Notes under the pieces: generated by a model
Told to the model about the DNA's origin: nothing
What the model saw: the letters and a program-made list of their open reading frames with translations, nothing else
The model's database searches: none
Assembly: GCA_000469685.2 (NCBI GenBank)
Contig: LS997563.1
Coordinates: 39,720,468-39,784,467, forward strand
Source of the DNA: Haemonchus contortus
Taxonomy: Eukaryota; Nematoda; Chromadorea; Rhabditida; Trichostrongylidae
Length of the DNA stretch: 64,000 bases
Direction of reading: 5' to 3'
Part shown: piece after piece, positions 1 through 14,400 of the stretch
Numbering within the stretch: the first letter of the stretch is position 1
Layout of the letters: every line of letters begins with the position of its first letter
Translations under genes and position numbers: made by a program

Positions 1-1888
1 ACCGATTCCATCCATGAAGTTGGTTTAACAATTCGCCAGTTTGGGAACGAGTTATTCCGGAAGAAATCTAATCGTTCTGGCCGAAAATTGAGAATGATTC
101 GCTGTCTTTGGTTAATCGCATTAGGAGAACCAGATGGGTGTAAGGTAAAGTAATCGAATAAGTGGAAGTCTACCGGAACCGGAACTACTTTGTCACAGGT
201 ATGCCGCGGGTCGTTTCCCGCATTAGTAATTAAATTGACGGTTCTCGGTTTGATGGATTTAGTCGATTGAATAGACCAGCACCTGCTTTGATAGCTTACT
301 GTCACACGATACTTGAGTAGTAGGTACATCTGCGCTGGACCACTCTAGCGGAGGCCATATAAGGAAAATTTGTAACTTTGGTTAGTTAAGTTGGCTCTAG
401 TGCCGACCGCTTCATACATTCTCTAGGCCATTCTTGGGGAGAGAGTTAGAACCAGTGAATAAACCAGAGGAGAATGGGGAAGAGAGGAGCGAGCATACCC
501 GGCATTACCCATTGTACTCATTAGAGGATATTCCTGAGCGCCGCAATCGGCCCTGATCCCGTGGGTCTTTCCAAAAGGGTGCCCACGCTTTGGGAAGAGC
601 AGTTGTATTGATCGAACCTTCATTGATGTTTGGATGCATTTACCTTTCTTATGACTGCAGACTTTGCATGTTTACCGCTCTATTTACTTTTGAACAAACT
701 TGTTGATATGTAATCGAAATCAGAGTTGCAATGCGGCTCTCAGTTTGTATTCCGACGAAGTTCAGCCAGCCTTAGTCACGGGGACGGAATCCTAGACTCA
801 CATATCGGCCCCAATGCCTTTTTGCAAATCATTACACATTTTTACAAATTGCAATCATTATTCAGTGCGTCGCGTACACAAGTTTGTCGTTATTTAACTC
901 CACAATGCGAACACATATATCAATTTTTATACATGATACATAACAAACTATAAGTCATTAATAAACCCGTAAAACAGAAAGAACATCATCAATTAGAACT
1001 GATCAGTTGAAGGGGTTGGTAGTCGGGCAATGGTTGAATTTTGACCTGGTTCCATCTTGAGCTATTCAAGGGAACCAGGAGCGTTGTCAAAGAAGGCAGT
1101 AGGTACGGTTAGTCTGAGGATACTGAAGTAAAGGTACTGAAGTGAAATTTGCTATTTTCTCAGTTAAAAGCGCTCCAAAACAAGGTCGTAAGGCCCAAAA
1201 ACGGCAGGTCTCGTTGCCGAGTTCTTTCTAGAATGATACCTTTGAAAGGTGTAACGAAAGCCTCTCCTGCCTCCTACTTACTACATGAACATATAAACCA
1301 AACGTAGATCCATAGCTTCTTAAGCACTGCCTAAGGACCATCCGGCTGAGCCAAAAACAATTCTCGGGAAGAACTGTAAAGCCGCCCCATCCTCGTCTTC
1401 CACTGTGCAGGAGTAGTCTCTTAATTTCGGTTCTGCCCTCTATAACAGGTTTTCTGACGGAATCACAGAAACCTATTTTACTTTTATTTAATGCAATCAC
1501 TCTGTGTCGGTAGGCTTACCGTACCCACTGCCTTTGACGGGGTTTTATTAATTTTTATGATTTACACTCGATTTCGGCAGCAACCAACAGCTATGGGTGG
1601 ACGCCAAGGGCGTGCAACTAATCAATATCTACACATAGCATTGTGACCTGTTCACTCGAAATGCACTTTGACTTCAGATAACATTGCTTATATGATATTC
1701 CTGTTCAAGGCAGTTTTTTTGGCTTGACTTATAGCAAGAATACATTCACTGAGGAAAGAGAGAGCTACAGGAAGCTCTACCAGTGACTTAGATACTGGAT
1801 TGGAAGGTATGGTTACTGTAACTTTCTCACCTCAAAACAGTTGCCAGAGAATCTCAAAAATCCAGCAAGAATCGAAATATTTGACAAT
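1..1888. other. No gene recognised
   Basis: I see no exon chain, RNA gene or recognisable mobile element here. The short open frames at 423-623 and 1228-1500 have no convincing splice sites or protein character. This stretch lies downstream of the minus-strand gene that ends at 1889, so it may be 3' untranslated sequence followed by intergenic DNA. Confidence 0.5.
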
Positions 1889-3612
1889 CTACACAAGCAA
1901 TCCAGTACCCGTGATAACTGGCATTGTAGGTGATGGGGACCTATTGGTGAGCCGATATTCCCTAATCGAATGGTAGTGCCCGATAACAGTGTGGCCATCG
2001 TTGGACTCGTCATGGAAATTACTCCTGAGTCCTGAAGTACCGGCTCTAGGATGATAGTCTTCATCGTGCATAAATCTAATCCCTGGCGATTCGATCGCTC
2101 TCATATCAGGGGATATGTGATGATCCATTTGTTGTGGAGAAGTCGAAGGCAACGGTCTCCGATACGGCGATTGTGTGAAGTTCGGGTCTGAAAGGTTCGG
2201 GTCCGGATTTTCAGTAACCAAGACTGGAGCTATCGTTGTAGGTATTGAATCCTGAAATAACAAACAGGTCGATTTGGAAATCATGGTTATAGGTTATCGT
2301 TTAACTACTTCTGAATATGGCCTATCCCTGTCCCAGCCCATAAGGGATAGGTGATAATTGAAGCTAAACTTAACCATAAGTTAATCGATCATTACCCTAT
2401 GAGTGATGCAGATTTCCGAGTCCACTACTGCAATGCTCCCATCGGTTCTTCCTAATTCCCCCTCTGTTGAGAAATCATCAAGAAGGTGAGGGCAGTCTAA
2501 CGGATAACGAACTCTATGCTCGAAAAGCACTGGTAAGGGTCTTAAAGACATGAGCCGCTATCTTTGTTAGACCTTTCCCGATCCTCAATCACTGCGCACT
2601 CCCAGACGCTCCAAAAAACCCAACAGTGCTGCACTAAAGACGAATACCTTGAAATCCACTCGATCCCATCCCCTTTTGTCCTTTTTTGTCGATTCAATAT
2701 GGAATGAAAACGGGATAAACTGAACTGACGTGGCTGTGACTGAGATTCTGTAGCCTTGAGATGTCAGGTTTTTGTAGAGCTGGGAACACGGTGGGGCGTT
2801 CCCTCGGTTTGACGCTAATACGCTCATACAGCCCGCTGTCCACTGGACATTCCTGAAATAATACATCACTTTCAAGGATTTTCGGTCTTTGGCTTCGAAC
2901 GGATGGTCAAGTGTGCAATGGCTATGTCCAAATATATAATCAGTATCTCAGGAACATACCAGCAGCATTCCGTCTTTAAAAGGTCGAAGCGATTTACTGA
3001 CCTTTTAAAGACTAGAGCGATTTTTTCAAAGGAGTAAACCCGTAAGCCATTAAAAGAATCCCTTCATATCCTGAAGGACATCCCTTCAAATCTCTATCTC
3101 TTATACTGCTCTGACCCTTCTCTGAATTCTGGCTGGAGGACGAATGCCAGGCGCACTCTGAAAAGGCTCACTTTCACTACAGGGTGTCGCTTACCTTTCC
3201 TATTCGACTATAACCCTCAGCATCATCCTCGTCTGATTCTCTGTGCTCACGTACTCGTAGCAATGTTCGGCTCTTCGGATCAAAGCTAATCAGTGACGTC
3301 AGTGTACCTGGCGGTCTGCCAAACTCCTGCTCATTGGGCACGTCGTCCACCTTCAGATCCTAAAAATCGCATTCTTCGCTAAATCATTAATTTTGAGCCT
3401 TTCAAATTACAACTTCGTAAGGGCGTTGCTCCGATAAATTGGAAAATATAGTAATAAAGACTTCTTAGGTAGAGATTTTGAATTGGCATTACCTCATGCA
3501 CCATGACTCGACTCGGTGGGTCGGATGACTTTCGGAAACGTCCATTAACATTGGATGTCGATCTTCTTGCCGGTAGTTTCATAGAAAAATTTTCTCTATC
3601 CGAAGCAGTCAT
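1889..3612 (-). CDS. Three-exon gene or C-terminal gene tail, function unknown
   Basis: Three exons join in phase 0: 3493-3612 (40 codons, beginning ATG ACT GCT), 3195-3359 (55 codons) and 1889-2251 (120 codons plus TAG), giving 215 residues. Donors are GTAATG and GTAAGC; acceptors are TTTTTAG and ATTTCAG. The protein is hydrophilic, rich in Ser, Pro, Asp and Arg, with an acidic run ESDEDDAEGYSR in exon 2 and a His/Pro-rich last exon. It has no signal peptide or membrane span, so it resembles a cytoplasmic tail. A possible acceptor (GATCAG) lies 9 bases before the ATG, so the ATG could be a trans-spliced start, or the exon could be internal to a larger gene reaching the NKAIN locus upstream. 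The phase of the NKAIN last exon does not join to it cleanly. I do not recognise the family. Confidence 0.55.
2972..3012. repeat. Perfect 14-bp inverted repeat, 13-base loop
   Basis: Arms GTCTTTAAAAGGTC (2972-2985) and its exact complement (2999-3012) flank a 13-base spacer. It lies in the intron between the last two exons of the minus-strand gene above, so it would form a hairpin in the pre-mRNA. Confidence 0.75.
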
Positions 3613-3964
3613 GCAAGAGTACTGATCGATATATGGTTGTGGCTAAAAATTGATTCAGATTGACTGATACCAGGAAGCCTACGGTTGGTATTCCAGAAAG
3701 GGTATTATGGTTCGGAATTAAAAGTGAGGCGGTCAATTATCCCACTTAGGGACCCAGAAGAGACAAAAAATCCGGTAAGCAGATACCGCTTATTAAAACC
3801 GAAGGTATCATTTCAATGGCACCCTTCGCATTCAAAACTGAAAACACATCAACTGTATCCCATCTCCCACTCAACAGCATTATCCCAGCTTGTCTAAAAG
3901 GGTAAAAGAAGTCCATGGCTGATTCTACTCTACCCCCATGAGATAGGATTAAATTGCATTAACT

Positions 3965-5262
3965 AGTTTGCTCTTGATCTTCAAATTTTCTAAGTTGAAG
4001 CGTGGCGGTTTTGATCTCCCTGATCAATCGATAGAACAGGGCACTGACGCCATGGAATTGGAGAAACTTGCAGGAAAATCAGAGATAGTGTTAGTTAGAA
4101 ATACAGTAACACTTAGAATGATTTCAAATTTTGAGTTCTCAAGGTCACTTGCTTACTTAATTTTTCTAATTTATACTTGGTTGGTGTAACTGCTGGTGGT
4201 CTTCCAGCCAGGACCACTATTGAGCGTTTCAATGAGTCATAACCCAGTTGTTCAAAATATAATCCAATTTCTCCAATTCCATAAATGCAGTTCCCTACGA
4301 TGGTTCTTCACTGTTAGACTGGTAAGTGCTGAAAGCCTCCAAAACGTTGTAGCTTCTTATCAACTACTGACGAATGTACTAGTTGCTATTGCTGTTGTTA
4401 TTGCGCATTATCATTAACTAGTTGAGAATCTCAAATTATTGGCGGTCGGATGAGTCTTGTCGTAGATGATATCAAAACATTAAGTAAACTCGATCTTTCA
4501 CCTGGTTACAATCCTTGCTGGGAAGCGGTCGTAATCTATATAGTAGTCGTAATCATAAATACATCATAGATCCCACAGGAGTTGAACTCAGTGGGTAAGT
4601 GCTCTTATCAGTCGCTATCAGCTATTATCAGTCCCTATCATCGGTCGTCTACATTCCCGCCATACTCCACATCACACGTCAAACTGTCAAGGCTCCACTA
4701 TTAATGCCATTATTTCAGTGGCACTACGCTTTCGAGGATTTTCATAAGCCCTTACCAGTTTTATCAGCTCCTGGCCTGACACCAACCGTTCTCGATCCCG
4801 TCACCCGAGTACCTACGAACCTGTCACATCTTACGTAGCCTATTAAAATTCCATGTTTCCATCATTAAAAGGAAGTGCGTTACAGATCTAGTGGCTCTCG
4901 CCTTCTACTATGGTTTCTTCTCAGTCCCTATCAGTTGTTATCTATCCCTATATCCCTATCGTCAAACATTTGCGGTCTCTTCACATCCTACACTACCTGC
5001 CGAAGTGCCAAAGCTTCACCGCTAATACGAAGGCAGTCACGGATCCTGAGGTCTTTGCCTTTTAAGGCTCCTTATCAGTTTCTATCGTCAGTTGTCACCT
5101 CCTATCACCTGCCATCAGTGTTCCCATCCTGCCCCCTAACTCTCTTTCAAATTTGAATGCCCTAGGTCCAGTGGGACAGGAGTTATGAATTTCCGGTCAG
5201 ACAAACACACACACAAACGCACCAACAGACACACTTAGCCGATTATATAAGTAGGATTATCA
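3965..5262 (+). repeat. Dispersed repeat R1, copy 1, with internal degenerate tandem units
   Basis: The sequence matches, in inverted orientation, the block at 52635-53625. Both share the anchors GTTGCTCTTGATCTT-like, ATTGGCGGTCGGATGAG, GTAATCATAAATAC and, at the far end, CGATTATATAAGTAGGAT followed by CA-rich sequence. Between about 4620 and 5150 there are three to four degenerate units of roughly 145-170 bp. Each has a (C)TATCAG-rich stretch, a CATC-CACNT-TGCCAA-GG-TTCAC block and a TAATACG-like block. No coding capacity is visible. The two copies differ at many positions and look like an old family. Its class is not recognised. Confidence 0.75.
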
Positions 5263-5473
5263 TAACGATTATCTCGTTTATTATGAACGGAATTGAAAAA
5301 TTCTCAACATATCAATGCATACCATTGAGTTTGGTCGTATTCTGGCCCGCTTATTACGATTATGTCGCTCGTAGGAGAATGGAGGAACGGCTCGTTGCTC
5401 AGGTAAAGTTACAGTTGTCGCCGTCATATCATCACTGGACGAGTTCACGTAACCGCTTCTGGAAACGACTAGC

Positions 5474-8400
5474 TTAATGGACGTGGCTGTCGTCAGGAAT
5501 GGTCACATACCCGAGTTCACTAATCGTCAATGGAGGCGGCAGTTGATTCCGCTTAATCTGTGCATATTGGACAGATTGAGGAGGTTTTAATCGACTTTTA
5601 TCACGTTTTCTTTCCAATACGACCACAATACTGAGAATTAGCGTGATACCGGCAAGGATTACATGCAGAAGAGCTTGACCGGCTTCGATTTGATTATACG
5701 GTACAATACATGGCAACTGTACCCACTTCGATCTGAAAACATCGTCGTGAACGTAATAGACCGTAAAAGTCCAAAGCATGGCGTATCCAAGTGTGGAAAA
5801 CATGACACTGATGGAGCGAAATTTCAAGTGGAACGTTTACCTCTGCAAATCAAAACGCGCTCCACAGGATGGAGTGTGTTTCAAAAAGAAAGAATAGGAA
5901 TACGGTAATCCAGCTGATAACACCGGTCTGGATATATCACCGAATACTCCGATATACCTGAAAATATACCTTCGTACCAACTATTGCCGAATGTACTAGT
6001 TGCTATTATTGCTCATTATCATTAACTATCATAACTATTATCTTATTTATCATGATTTATCCGAACAATCACCATGGAAAAATGTATTTGACCAAGCAAT
6101 GTTTTGAAATGGTATACGAACGGTTGATGAAGCCGGGTGGACTGAATGGATACAAATTGGCTTACCACAAAAATATGAGGACATTCTGGCATATCGAAAT
6201 CACAGTAGAAATTGTAAGAGCGATGAGAAGGAAGACCCGTCTTTGACAGACACCAAACAGACCAGTTATACAGCAGAGGATCTGAAATAATGAGACTCAT
6301 CCTGAGAAAACAGAGCTTCGTGCCAGTTTTCGAATGAATTTTCAGTTACTCGTGAGCACCGCTTGCCTTATCACTCTTGCCAAATGGTGAGGAAGTTGAT
6401 GTGTCTATCATTTCCGTATTGGAATGGGCCATGTACCCTATTTCCTACGAAGTTATGGCAGTATTGAGTGCGTTTTTGGCCTTCACATGAGGTTGTACTA
6501 GTCAGTAACTATGCAGGTCTATACCACGATTCTAACAGAAGAATCTGAATGCAGCTGACTGTCCAAAAGTACATAGAAGGCAGGAAATTCGTTTACAAAG
6601 GGTTCGATTTCAGGGCCATATAAATTGCAACGGCAACAGAACGCTACACTACACTCTCTACATTCCGCCTTAAAGCAAACGTTCCAGGAAAGGACCCCTA
6701 CAGCCATCGGCTTTCCGTCTAACAAGGAAGCTCTCCTATACTCGACACTGAATGTTTACAAAGCAATAAAAACGGAAATTTCGGACCAACCCGTTGTGAA
6801 TTCCCCTTCATTGTCCATCTAATAGCCCAAGAGCCGCGTACAACACAGACAAACATCGATCTTGGTCAACACATCAGTACAGTTCCGAATTCTAAGTGAG
6901 CCCGCTACGCTTTTATCTTGGGTGAATAGCAAGGAAGCCTGGGATACCAGGGAATGTCGAGGGAGTGCACTTGAAATCAGGAAGCTGCCCACATGGATTT
7001 TTTCACGCACAGTGCGTGACATACTTGTCATGAAAATGTGCCGCACGCCATATGAGGCGGAATTTACGCGACAGCTTCCTGGTCTGAGGTCTCCTACATG
7101 GATAAAAGGACAAAGGGTAAAGTCATTGGCGTCAGTCAAACCTCTTTTGGGATGCGCCCCATATTCAACTTCTATTTTGAACTGAAATGATGGTTTGAAT
7201 GTGCACCTTGCAATATTTTATTTTCCCAGACGAATCTCGAACCATCTAACCGACCCTTAGGGAAGGAAGGCGTGGTAGGCCTCGATCCAAGCTTCTAATC
7301 AGGGATCGTGCGTGTGAGTGCGCCCACACCACTTCCACCGCATACCAAGATCACCCTAATTTTACTTTTTTCAGCTTGACACACTTGTTATCTAAGAGCC
7401 TTAGAGCCTTAATGGGAAAGATAGCAATGTCGATTGAGCACAAGAAGTAACTTTTGAAGCATATAGGCAGTAGAGAATTTCGCTCCCCATACCTCTTCTC
7501 CCTCGCTTTCCCAACTCCCCACCTCTTCTATGAGACCAGTTTCCTGTGCGACGAATTTGTCTGCATGAATTTCGTCTTAAAAAGTTTCCATGTGAGAGAC
7601 AAGGCAGCATAAGAAGTCTTGTTCGGGTATCACACAAAAGGGCCACCACCCTTGACCAAAGAATGAATTTGCACGACAGCCTGCAAGAATAGTACCAGTT
7701 CAAACCGAGAAATTGCTCTCTTCATAGATTCTCTTTGGAAGGCTAAACTGGTTGAGGTCATTTTTGTAACTTTTTCTCGACTATCGGTTCGTCGACGCCT
7801 GTTTTGGTGACAACAGTCCAGGAAAAACAATGCGTCAAAGATCTTCGCCAGGAATAACAGTATAGCGTCTATTATAAAAGAAGAGGGCCGAATCCAATGA
7901 AGTTGCTAGTGAAGCTTGGAACTGTACAGATCGTTATGCACCTAACTATGCCTCACCTGGGCTCCTATCACCTTCCTTCCCATGCCCCTTTCCCAGTTCG
8001 CCCTCCTCTCCTCCTATTCTTCCTGGAAAAATGGCATGAGGCTGTCCCCAGTTGGGAACTGACCTTGATCCTGGCTGTTTGCTTTCACGTAAAATAGAAA
8101 CACGAAGAGTAATTATCGATTAGCCGCTTAAGGACAGTACTCTACTTGAACAAACCCCATTGTTTTGTGTATGAAAACGTTCGACGCGATGGTCGTCATA
8201 AGGTGATCGTCGGGCATAATTGGGGTGGATTAGGGAAATACTGCGTATTTGACGGGTCGTCAGAGAGCGAGGCAGACAGAGATGGCTCTTACTCTCTCAC
8301 TTTTTCATGGCCACCCCCAACGACCGATCAACCCAATTGCATCGGCGCTCGTTCACATACATACATCATAGGTAGCAGACCGCAATATTAATCTTTAGAC

Positions 8401-11400
8401 AAAAAAAGACGATTTGAAATTGAAAATGATAAATTGTTGATCATCGATCATTCCCTTTCGAATGGGACTGGTTAAAGTACAATCGAAAGTGCAGCGGATT
8501 CAAAAGCCATTTTAAAAGGCCACTATGCAAGTTTTTTCTTAGGATAACGCAAGATGGAGCAGTGGTATGAGACGCCTTAACTCCATATAAGATTCAGAGA
8601 TCAAAGTCTAAGACTATCTCTTTCTTATTCATTTCTTTACCCTTGGTTGACTGACTAAAGATTCGTCAGGAGTTAAGTCAGAGGGTGGACAAAATGATAA
8701 ACACTGATTCTCTAACAACTGATCCTTTCGAAGCATTGTACAAAGGTTCATGAGATCCGAAGCATAAGCCATGAGCGTGGCGCATTTTAAAAAAAAGCTC
8801 TTGGGCAGGTTAAGTGATTTGTAAACTTGACCTCTTAAGTCGGCAAAAGTGGTTAACTACTTTTGTTTCATTTTTTCGAATACATGGAAGACTCATAGCA
8901 ATTATATTGTAAAGCAGATCTAGGTTGGTGAGAAGCTCAGAGAGATGGAAGTGTGCTGGGTAAAATTACCACCGCAGTAGTTAAAACACTGTCCGAACGA
9001 TAGCAAATTCAAAAAAGCATACCGATGGGTGAGAACTCACGTGAGCATAACTTAAAACGACGCCCTCTACACTCTGATCCCTGCTGTTTGAACTTCTGTT
9101 CCTAGCGGTATCCCCCCAAGTAGCGTTCGTTTCTCCACCCGCACCATTATGGTGCCAGAAATAATGTTGGAGTGAGAACCTCCCAGGAAGGATTATCCCA
9201 CCAGCTGACGCTCGACGTATTTTTCCACGTTTACCTTGGCTGCAAGGGATAATGTTGCCACCAATTATCCTGCTCGTGAAAGCCATGTATTCAGGGTGCG
9301 TCAAGGTAGAATTGAGAGAAATTCCAACCCCTCTCCTTCTGCGGTACCTCTTCGCTCTGCGAGTCATACAGCTTGATCGAGGCAAAATTCAAAGCCTAAA
9401 GTCGACAGAACTCCCCCCCCCCCCCCAAATATGTAGCCGACATTTTGGATCACTGGCTGTGCATATTGATCTCAAGAACGCTGACGAAGTTTGTCCCAGT
9501 TCAATCGGAATTTAATTGGATCTCGAAAAAACTGATAACACTATTTGCAGATTTGGGGTCGTCGCACTCTTGGCCAGTCTCTTTATCTGAATCTTGCTCA
9601 ATAAGCACGCCATCGCTAAACTACGTAAACTTATAGCGGGTCTAAGAAATGGAATTGTTCGAAGAAGAAAACCGGCAGCTGGGAGATTCCCTTCACCATC
9701 CGGAGCTTTTACATTTAGTTTGCTTCCCGCAGAGTCCAATTTCTCGAAAATCTGCGAACAAGACTTGCTTCGTGTATAATTGTTCCCAACCTCCCAGCAG
9801 GCTATTCACATAGGCTCGAATAGCTAGCGCTTGAAAATTATGCTTGACAGCTATGCAGCGCTCGAAAATGAAGCTTGAAAATATCCGAATGACTACTATT
9901 ATACTAGTTCTGGGAAGTCACGAAATTCGGTAATCTTGTTAATAACTGTTCGTAGGATTCACGGTAGAAGCAGAAATAAGACTCTGCAGATGATTCTTAT
10001 GACAAAGATGTGAAACGGGAATTCACAAGGCAATTTTATACTTTTGTGACAACAAAAAAGGCCCTTTTACCAATACTTGATGACCATGGGTAAGGTATAC
10101 CACACTGCCAATGTTTCGACTCCTGTTTGATGGGAGGAATGAATTAACATGTTTTACCACCGATTACAATCATTTCCGAACATATTTTATCACTTCCTAA
10201 TTTATCTTATCACAATGGGCGTGTTACTTGCGCAAGTTACTCCTTTACACGATTACAAGGTAGTAGGTACAAGGTAATAGAACAGATGAAAACGTTCTCA
10301 CGGGTAGGACAGATTATAAGGGAGTAGATAAGGTAATAGAACAGGTAGGGCCTAAATTATAAGCCTAGATCATAACTTTTGAAAAATAGTAGGAAGTAAA
10401 CAAAGTGCACGCCCCACGAATTTAGGCTCGTGTTTCCAATGGGTAGTAATTACTGTCAAGCAAATTGTAGGTGTGTAAGTAACACTTATACCCGGATTAC
10501 GATAGTGATCCCTAAGCCCTGTGTGGCTGTTTCCCACCCCATCTTTCTCATGTCAGAAGAGCGTTCCGTACGGGGGGCAGTAGCGTCCAAACGAATTGAA
10601 GAAGCCGTAGTGTAAACAAATAGCTTCGGTCAGCCGCATAGATAAAGGGGGATACCTCTGAGTAAACATTATTGGTGCACTATTTGTCAGAAACAAGTCA
10701 TCAGGGAGAGATAATCGATACTCGCAGTTCACACCATTGTCGGCTAAAGCCCAGATCAATAGAGGGCTCAGACTTGATCGTTCTGGAAAAAACTGTCAAA
10801 AAACAGGACTTCTATCATCGAATATGAGGGTTTTCAGTTGGATCTCCAAACAATTATTGATTGATCCCCGGCAATGAATCGCAATTTTGAGATAATTGAG
10901 CTTTTTCTCATGTTCTCACTTCCAACGACCTTGTCTGTCTCCTCCGAACCATTCCCTCCCATCAGCCAGTCACCTCGTTTCGACGATTGCCGTAACGATG
11001 GTAATAGTAGAAGGTCGTTAATCATTTCGGCAACCATAATTTGAAAATCAATGAAGCCCCATGGATATACCGAATATTACAATAATTTTTCTATAATAGG
11101 GCAATTATGGTGTTTAATAGCCAATAAAACTGGCTGTATGAGAAGAAATGGTCCTCCAAAATAAGCAGGGGTAGCTACACCTTTAGGACGACTTGGCACC
11201 GCTGAACCATAGCGGGATACGCCACCAGTTCGACTTCCTACCGAAATCGCACACGCATTCGATTGGTTACCTGGATATATAATGGCCTATGAGGGCTCGT
11301 CTACGTGTGAAGAGGATGAAGTCCTCATCGATCCAGATCTTACCAATTGCGCGACCTCCATGGAAGGATGAAAGGTCCAGTTATTCCCTATAGGATCCTA

Positions 11401-14400
11401 ACGATTCCCATGGGCTATGCATATGGTGACGACGCTGTTTGCCATTGAGCCGTTTGCGGCTACTAGGGCTTCTCCATTACTTTTGAAGAGCTGCTATCAA
11501 TAAGATATGGGGTCGGCTATTGTTGACAAGATACTAGACAGGCAGACAATACCCTCTTTTGAGCACGAACTCGTCCACCTCCTTGGTAGCAAGGTTTTAC
11601 AGCTATTAGAGAAAGAAAAGAAATTTTAAGAGGTCCTTCCCAATGCACCTTCAATCAAGGGATTGAGCAGGGCTAAGGAGCAAATACTAGTATAGAGAAT
11701 CGCGATTTGTAATAAACACAATCTTTCTCATCCTAAAATTCCTAATTACGATCCCTGCCGTTGAAGGCTCTCGTTGAAGGCCTTCTTTTGTAGAGTGTCT
11801 CGTAGTTGTGAAAAATAATAAAAACCAAATTGCTGGAAACATTTCATATCCGCCTTTGTTTTGGGCTCCTTGCCTTTCCAGCAGCTGAATAGCGCTACGT
11901 GTAAATTTCTTTTGGTATAGATCAGTTCCACGTATCGGAAAGAGTTGAAAGCAAAGGGAAGGTATCCTTCAAATTTCATTGATAGGGCTCTTTCCACTAC
12001 TTATCAAGTGATATCAATCCCTGCATTTATTCCATCCCTTACCAATTAGTTCCCGTGTACCTTGACTTGCGTGTGCTAGGAACGTTCCGTCCACGGTGGA
12101 AAGGAAGACAAATGTCGTCTGGTTACTATGACCAGTCAGACGGAATATGAGACACAAATTATAGCTGTCGTACGACTATTTATGACGTTCCACAATTACC
12201 ATCCCAAGGATCACCGCGGCAACGAGACGCCGTTGCGCAGACCATTGTTAGAGGGGATTAAATGGATACCTCATCGAGGTCATTGTAAGTGAGAACAAGG
12301 GGAAAGCGTTTCCACGCCAGTTAAGCACAAATGTGAAAACTTATGGAAGAACTTAGAATCTGTTTCAAGCTGTTCAGGAATCACCACCGTATTCGGCGTA
12401 CCCAGGAAAAATTCCGCGTATGTCCCTCCACCCTCCCCCCCCCCCTTCGCACCCTGTGAATTAAGTAATTGGAAATATGTTAAAGTCAATTAACACCAGG
12501 ATATAGTTTTTCAGAGGAGGCCTCAAGAGCTGTATTAGATGACCTCAACCCTATGCATGGTTCCCGTAATGAAACGTGACTAGCCTAACCGACTACATCT
12601 AACCGACTCTAAACAAGTTCCGCCAATTGGTACCAGGTTAGGCTAAGAAAGTACACGGAGATGGACAATGGCGATGCGTATTGGCGCTTGTCCCTGTCAA
12701 CTAACTTTTTTCCTTCCGGACTTCGCCATTCGGTACCGGTTTGAAAGGCGAGTACACCGGGTTCTACGCCAACTAGCTCTATATTCACTGTACAGATCGA
12801 AAATTCATTCGGGCGTCATCCCAATTCTCTGATGCTGGTAGATGTCCGGAACTATTACAAGACGAAGCAGGCCAGCAACAGAAGCTACAGCTTTGACCCG
12901 GGTCTCTCCCAAAGTGACCGGCAAAACGTATTTTTGGCTCCACCCACTTCCTAACCTCATCAGTTCCACTGTATGCTGCCATGTTGTGAGCATGATCGGG
13001 TAAAACTGAGACAAGATTTTTTTCGGAACTGGTTCAATTTTTGATAGTAGGAGCGTGGAATTCAACCGTTTCTCTTGAGAATTCAACGGGAACCGCTTAC
13101 GTTTTTCGACCACCAAGCAATCCTTTCGCAAGGAAGAATCGTGATGCGATAACAATCAAAATTGCCGCTAAATCTTACAAAGAAAACTCGGTTCTCGTGG
13201 AATAAAAACAGTTTCCCATCGCCTTCCAAGATTCGGCTGACTGATTGAGGCTTTAATATTCGCAGAATAATGTGGCTATCTCTTCCACAGATAGTAAAGC
13301 TCTAAATATCCGTAGAATCCATCTACTTAGGGATGGCTTTTAGTGTACATTTCCACCAACCAGTTGGTAAACTAAGTGGTACAACTCATTCTCCTACTAC
13401 TCGCAAGGTAGCCTAATAGATTTTCATGGTAGGATAAAGTAAATAGGTAGTTTTGTGTCTGTGAACAACGAGGGTTCCTACTGAACTACATGGAGTAGGG
13501 AGGGAAGAATGGAGATGTCGTGAGCGCCTATATAACTAATTTGATGATCAACGAAACGACAGGTGGTACAGATGAGTGACGATGACGAACGGTTCCTGTC
13601 CTAGACGGGGAATAAGATAACATCAAGAAATTTGAAGGATTTTCATAAAATTTTCAGCACTTGAGACCAAAAAACAAGCGTAGAAAGTGTATGAAGTAAG
13701 TACCCTTCTACTACTCGAACTCTCCCATGCATGCAAATTAGAATAGGAGCAATTCCCATGTTCATTCAGGTTGTTCAATTGAACCCGAGATCGATACTCA
13801 CTCAGGTCAGCCGGCCTTCCTGATTCATGAAACCTGATACAAATTCAGAGCCTACCCCTTTATTAAACCGCCTCTAGAGTCAGAAATTGATCGGAGTTTG
13901 GTCATTCCATCCGAGATGGAGGACTACTAGTGGGAAAGTAAAGTACGAAGCATGCGAATTTTCCATTCCCTCGCACAAGATGCGCCACGTGATCGACTTC
14001 CATGGTGAATGGAAGAATACCTACTTCATACAGAGACTCGCCAGAATCAAACAGTGTAGAAATCAGATTGAATATCTTCATGGTGTAGACTAATATCAAT
14101 GAAACTGTTAATTAAGGATGGAAAGCCGGTTGGCGTGGTAGGTAGTACTGCTAGAGGCTTTGGAGCTTTTACCAAGTAATCTTCTTCCTAGCAGATCTCA
14201 TCTTCATAGTAAGGTTGACTGGTGCAGCTTCATACTACCCAAAAAGCAACTATTCTATGGAAACCTAGAGGTCTGGAAAGTATTCAGCTCTGATAGTTGA
14301 TTATGGGTGGTCGTTTTACCTTTGTTTACTTATTTACTGTCATCTCCTGCCAATTGCCAGACTTCCGTTATCTTAAAACCATTTCTTTTTGTTTACAAAC

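Noticed and set aside
9412..9427. C homopolymer (also near 12437, 38169 and a G run near 41640)
   Set aside because: Simple homopolymers, possibly with length errors; no function inferred.
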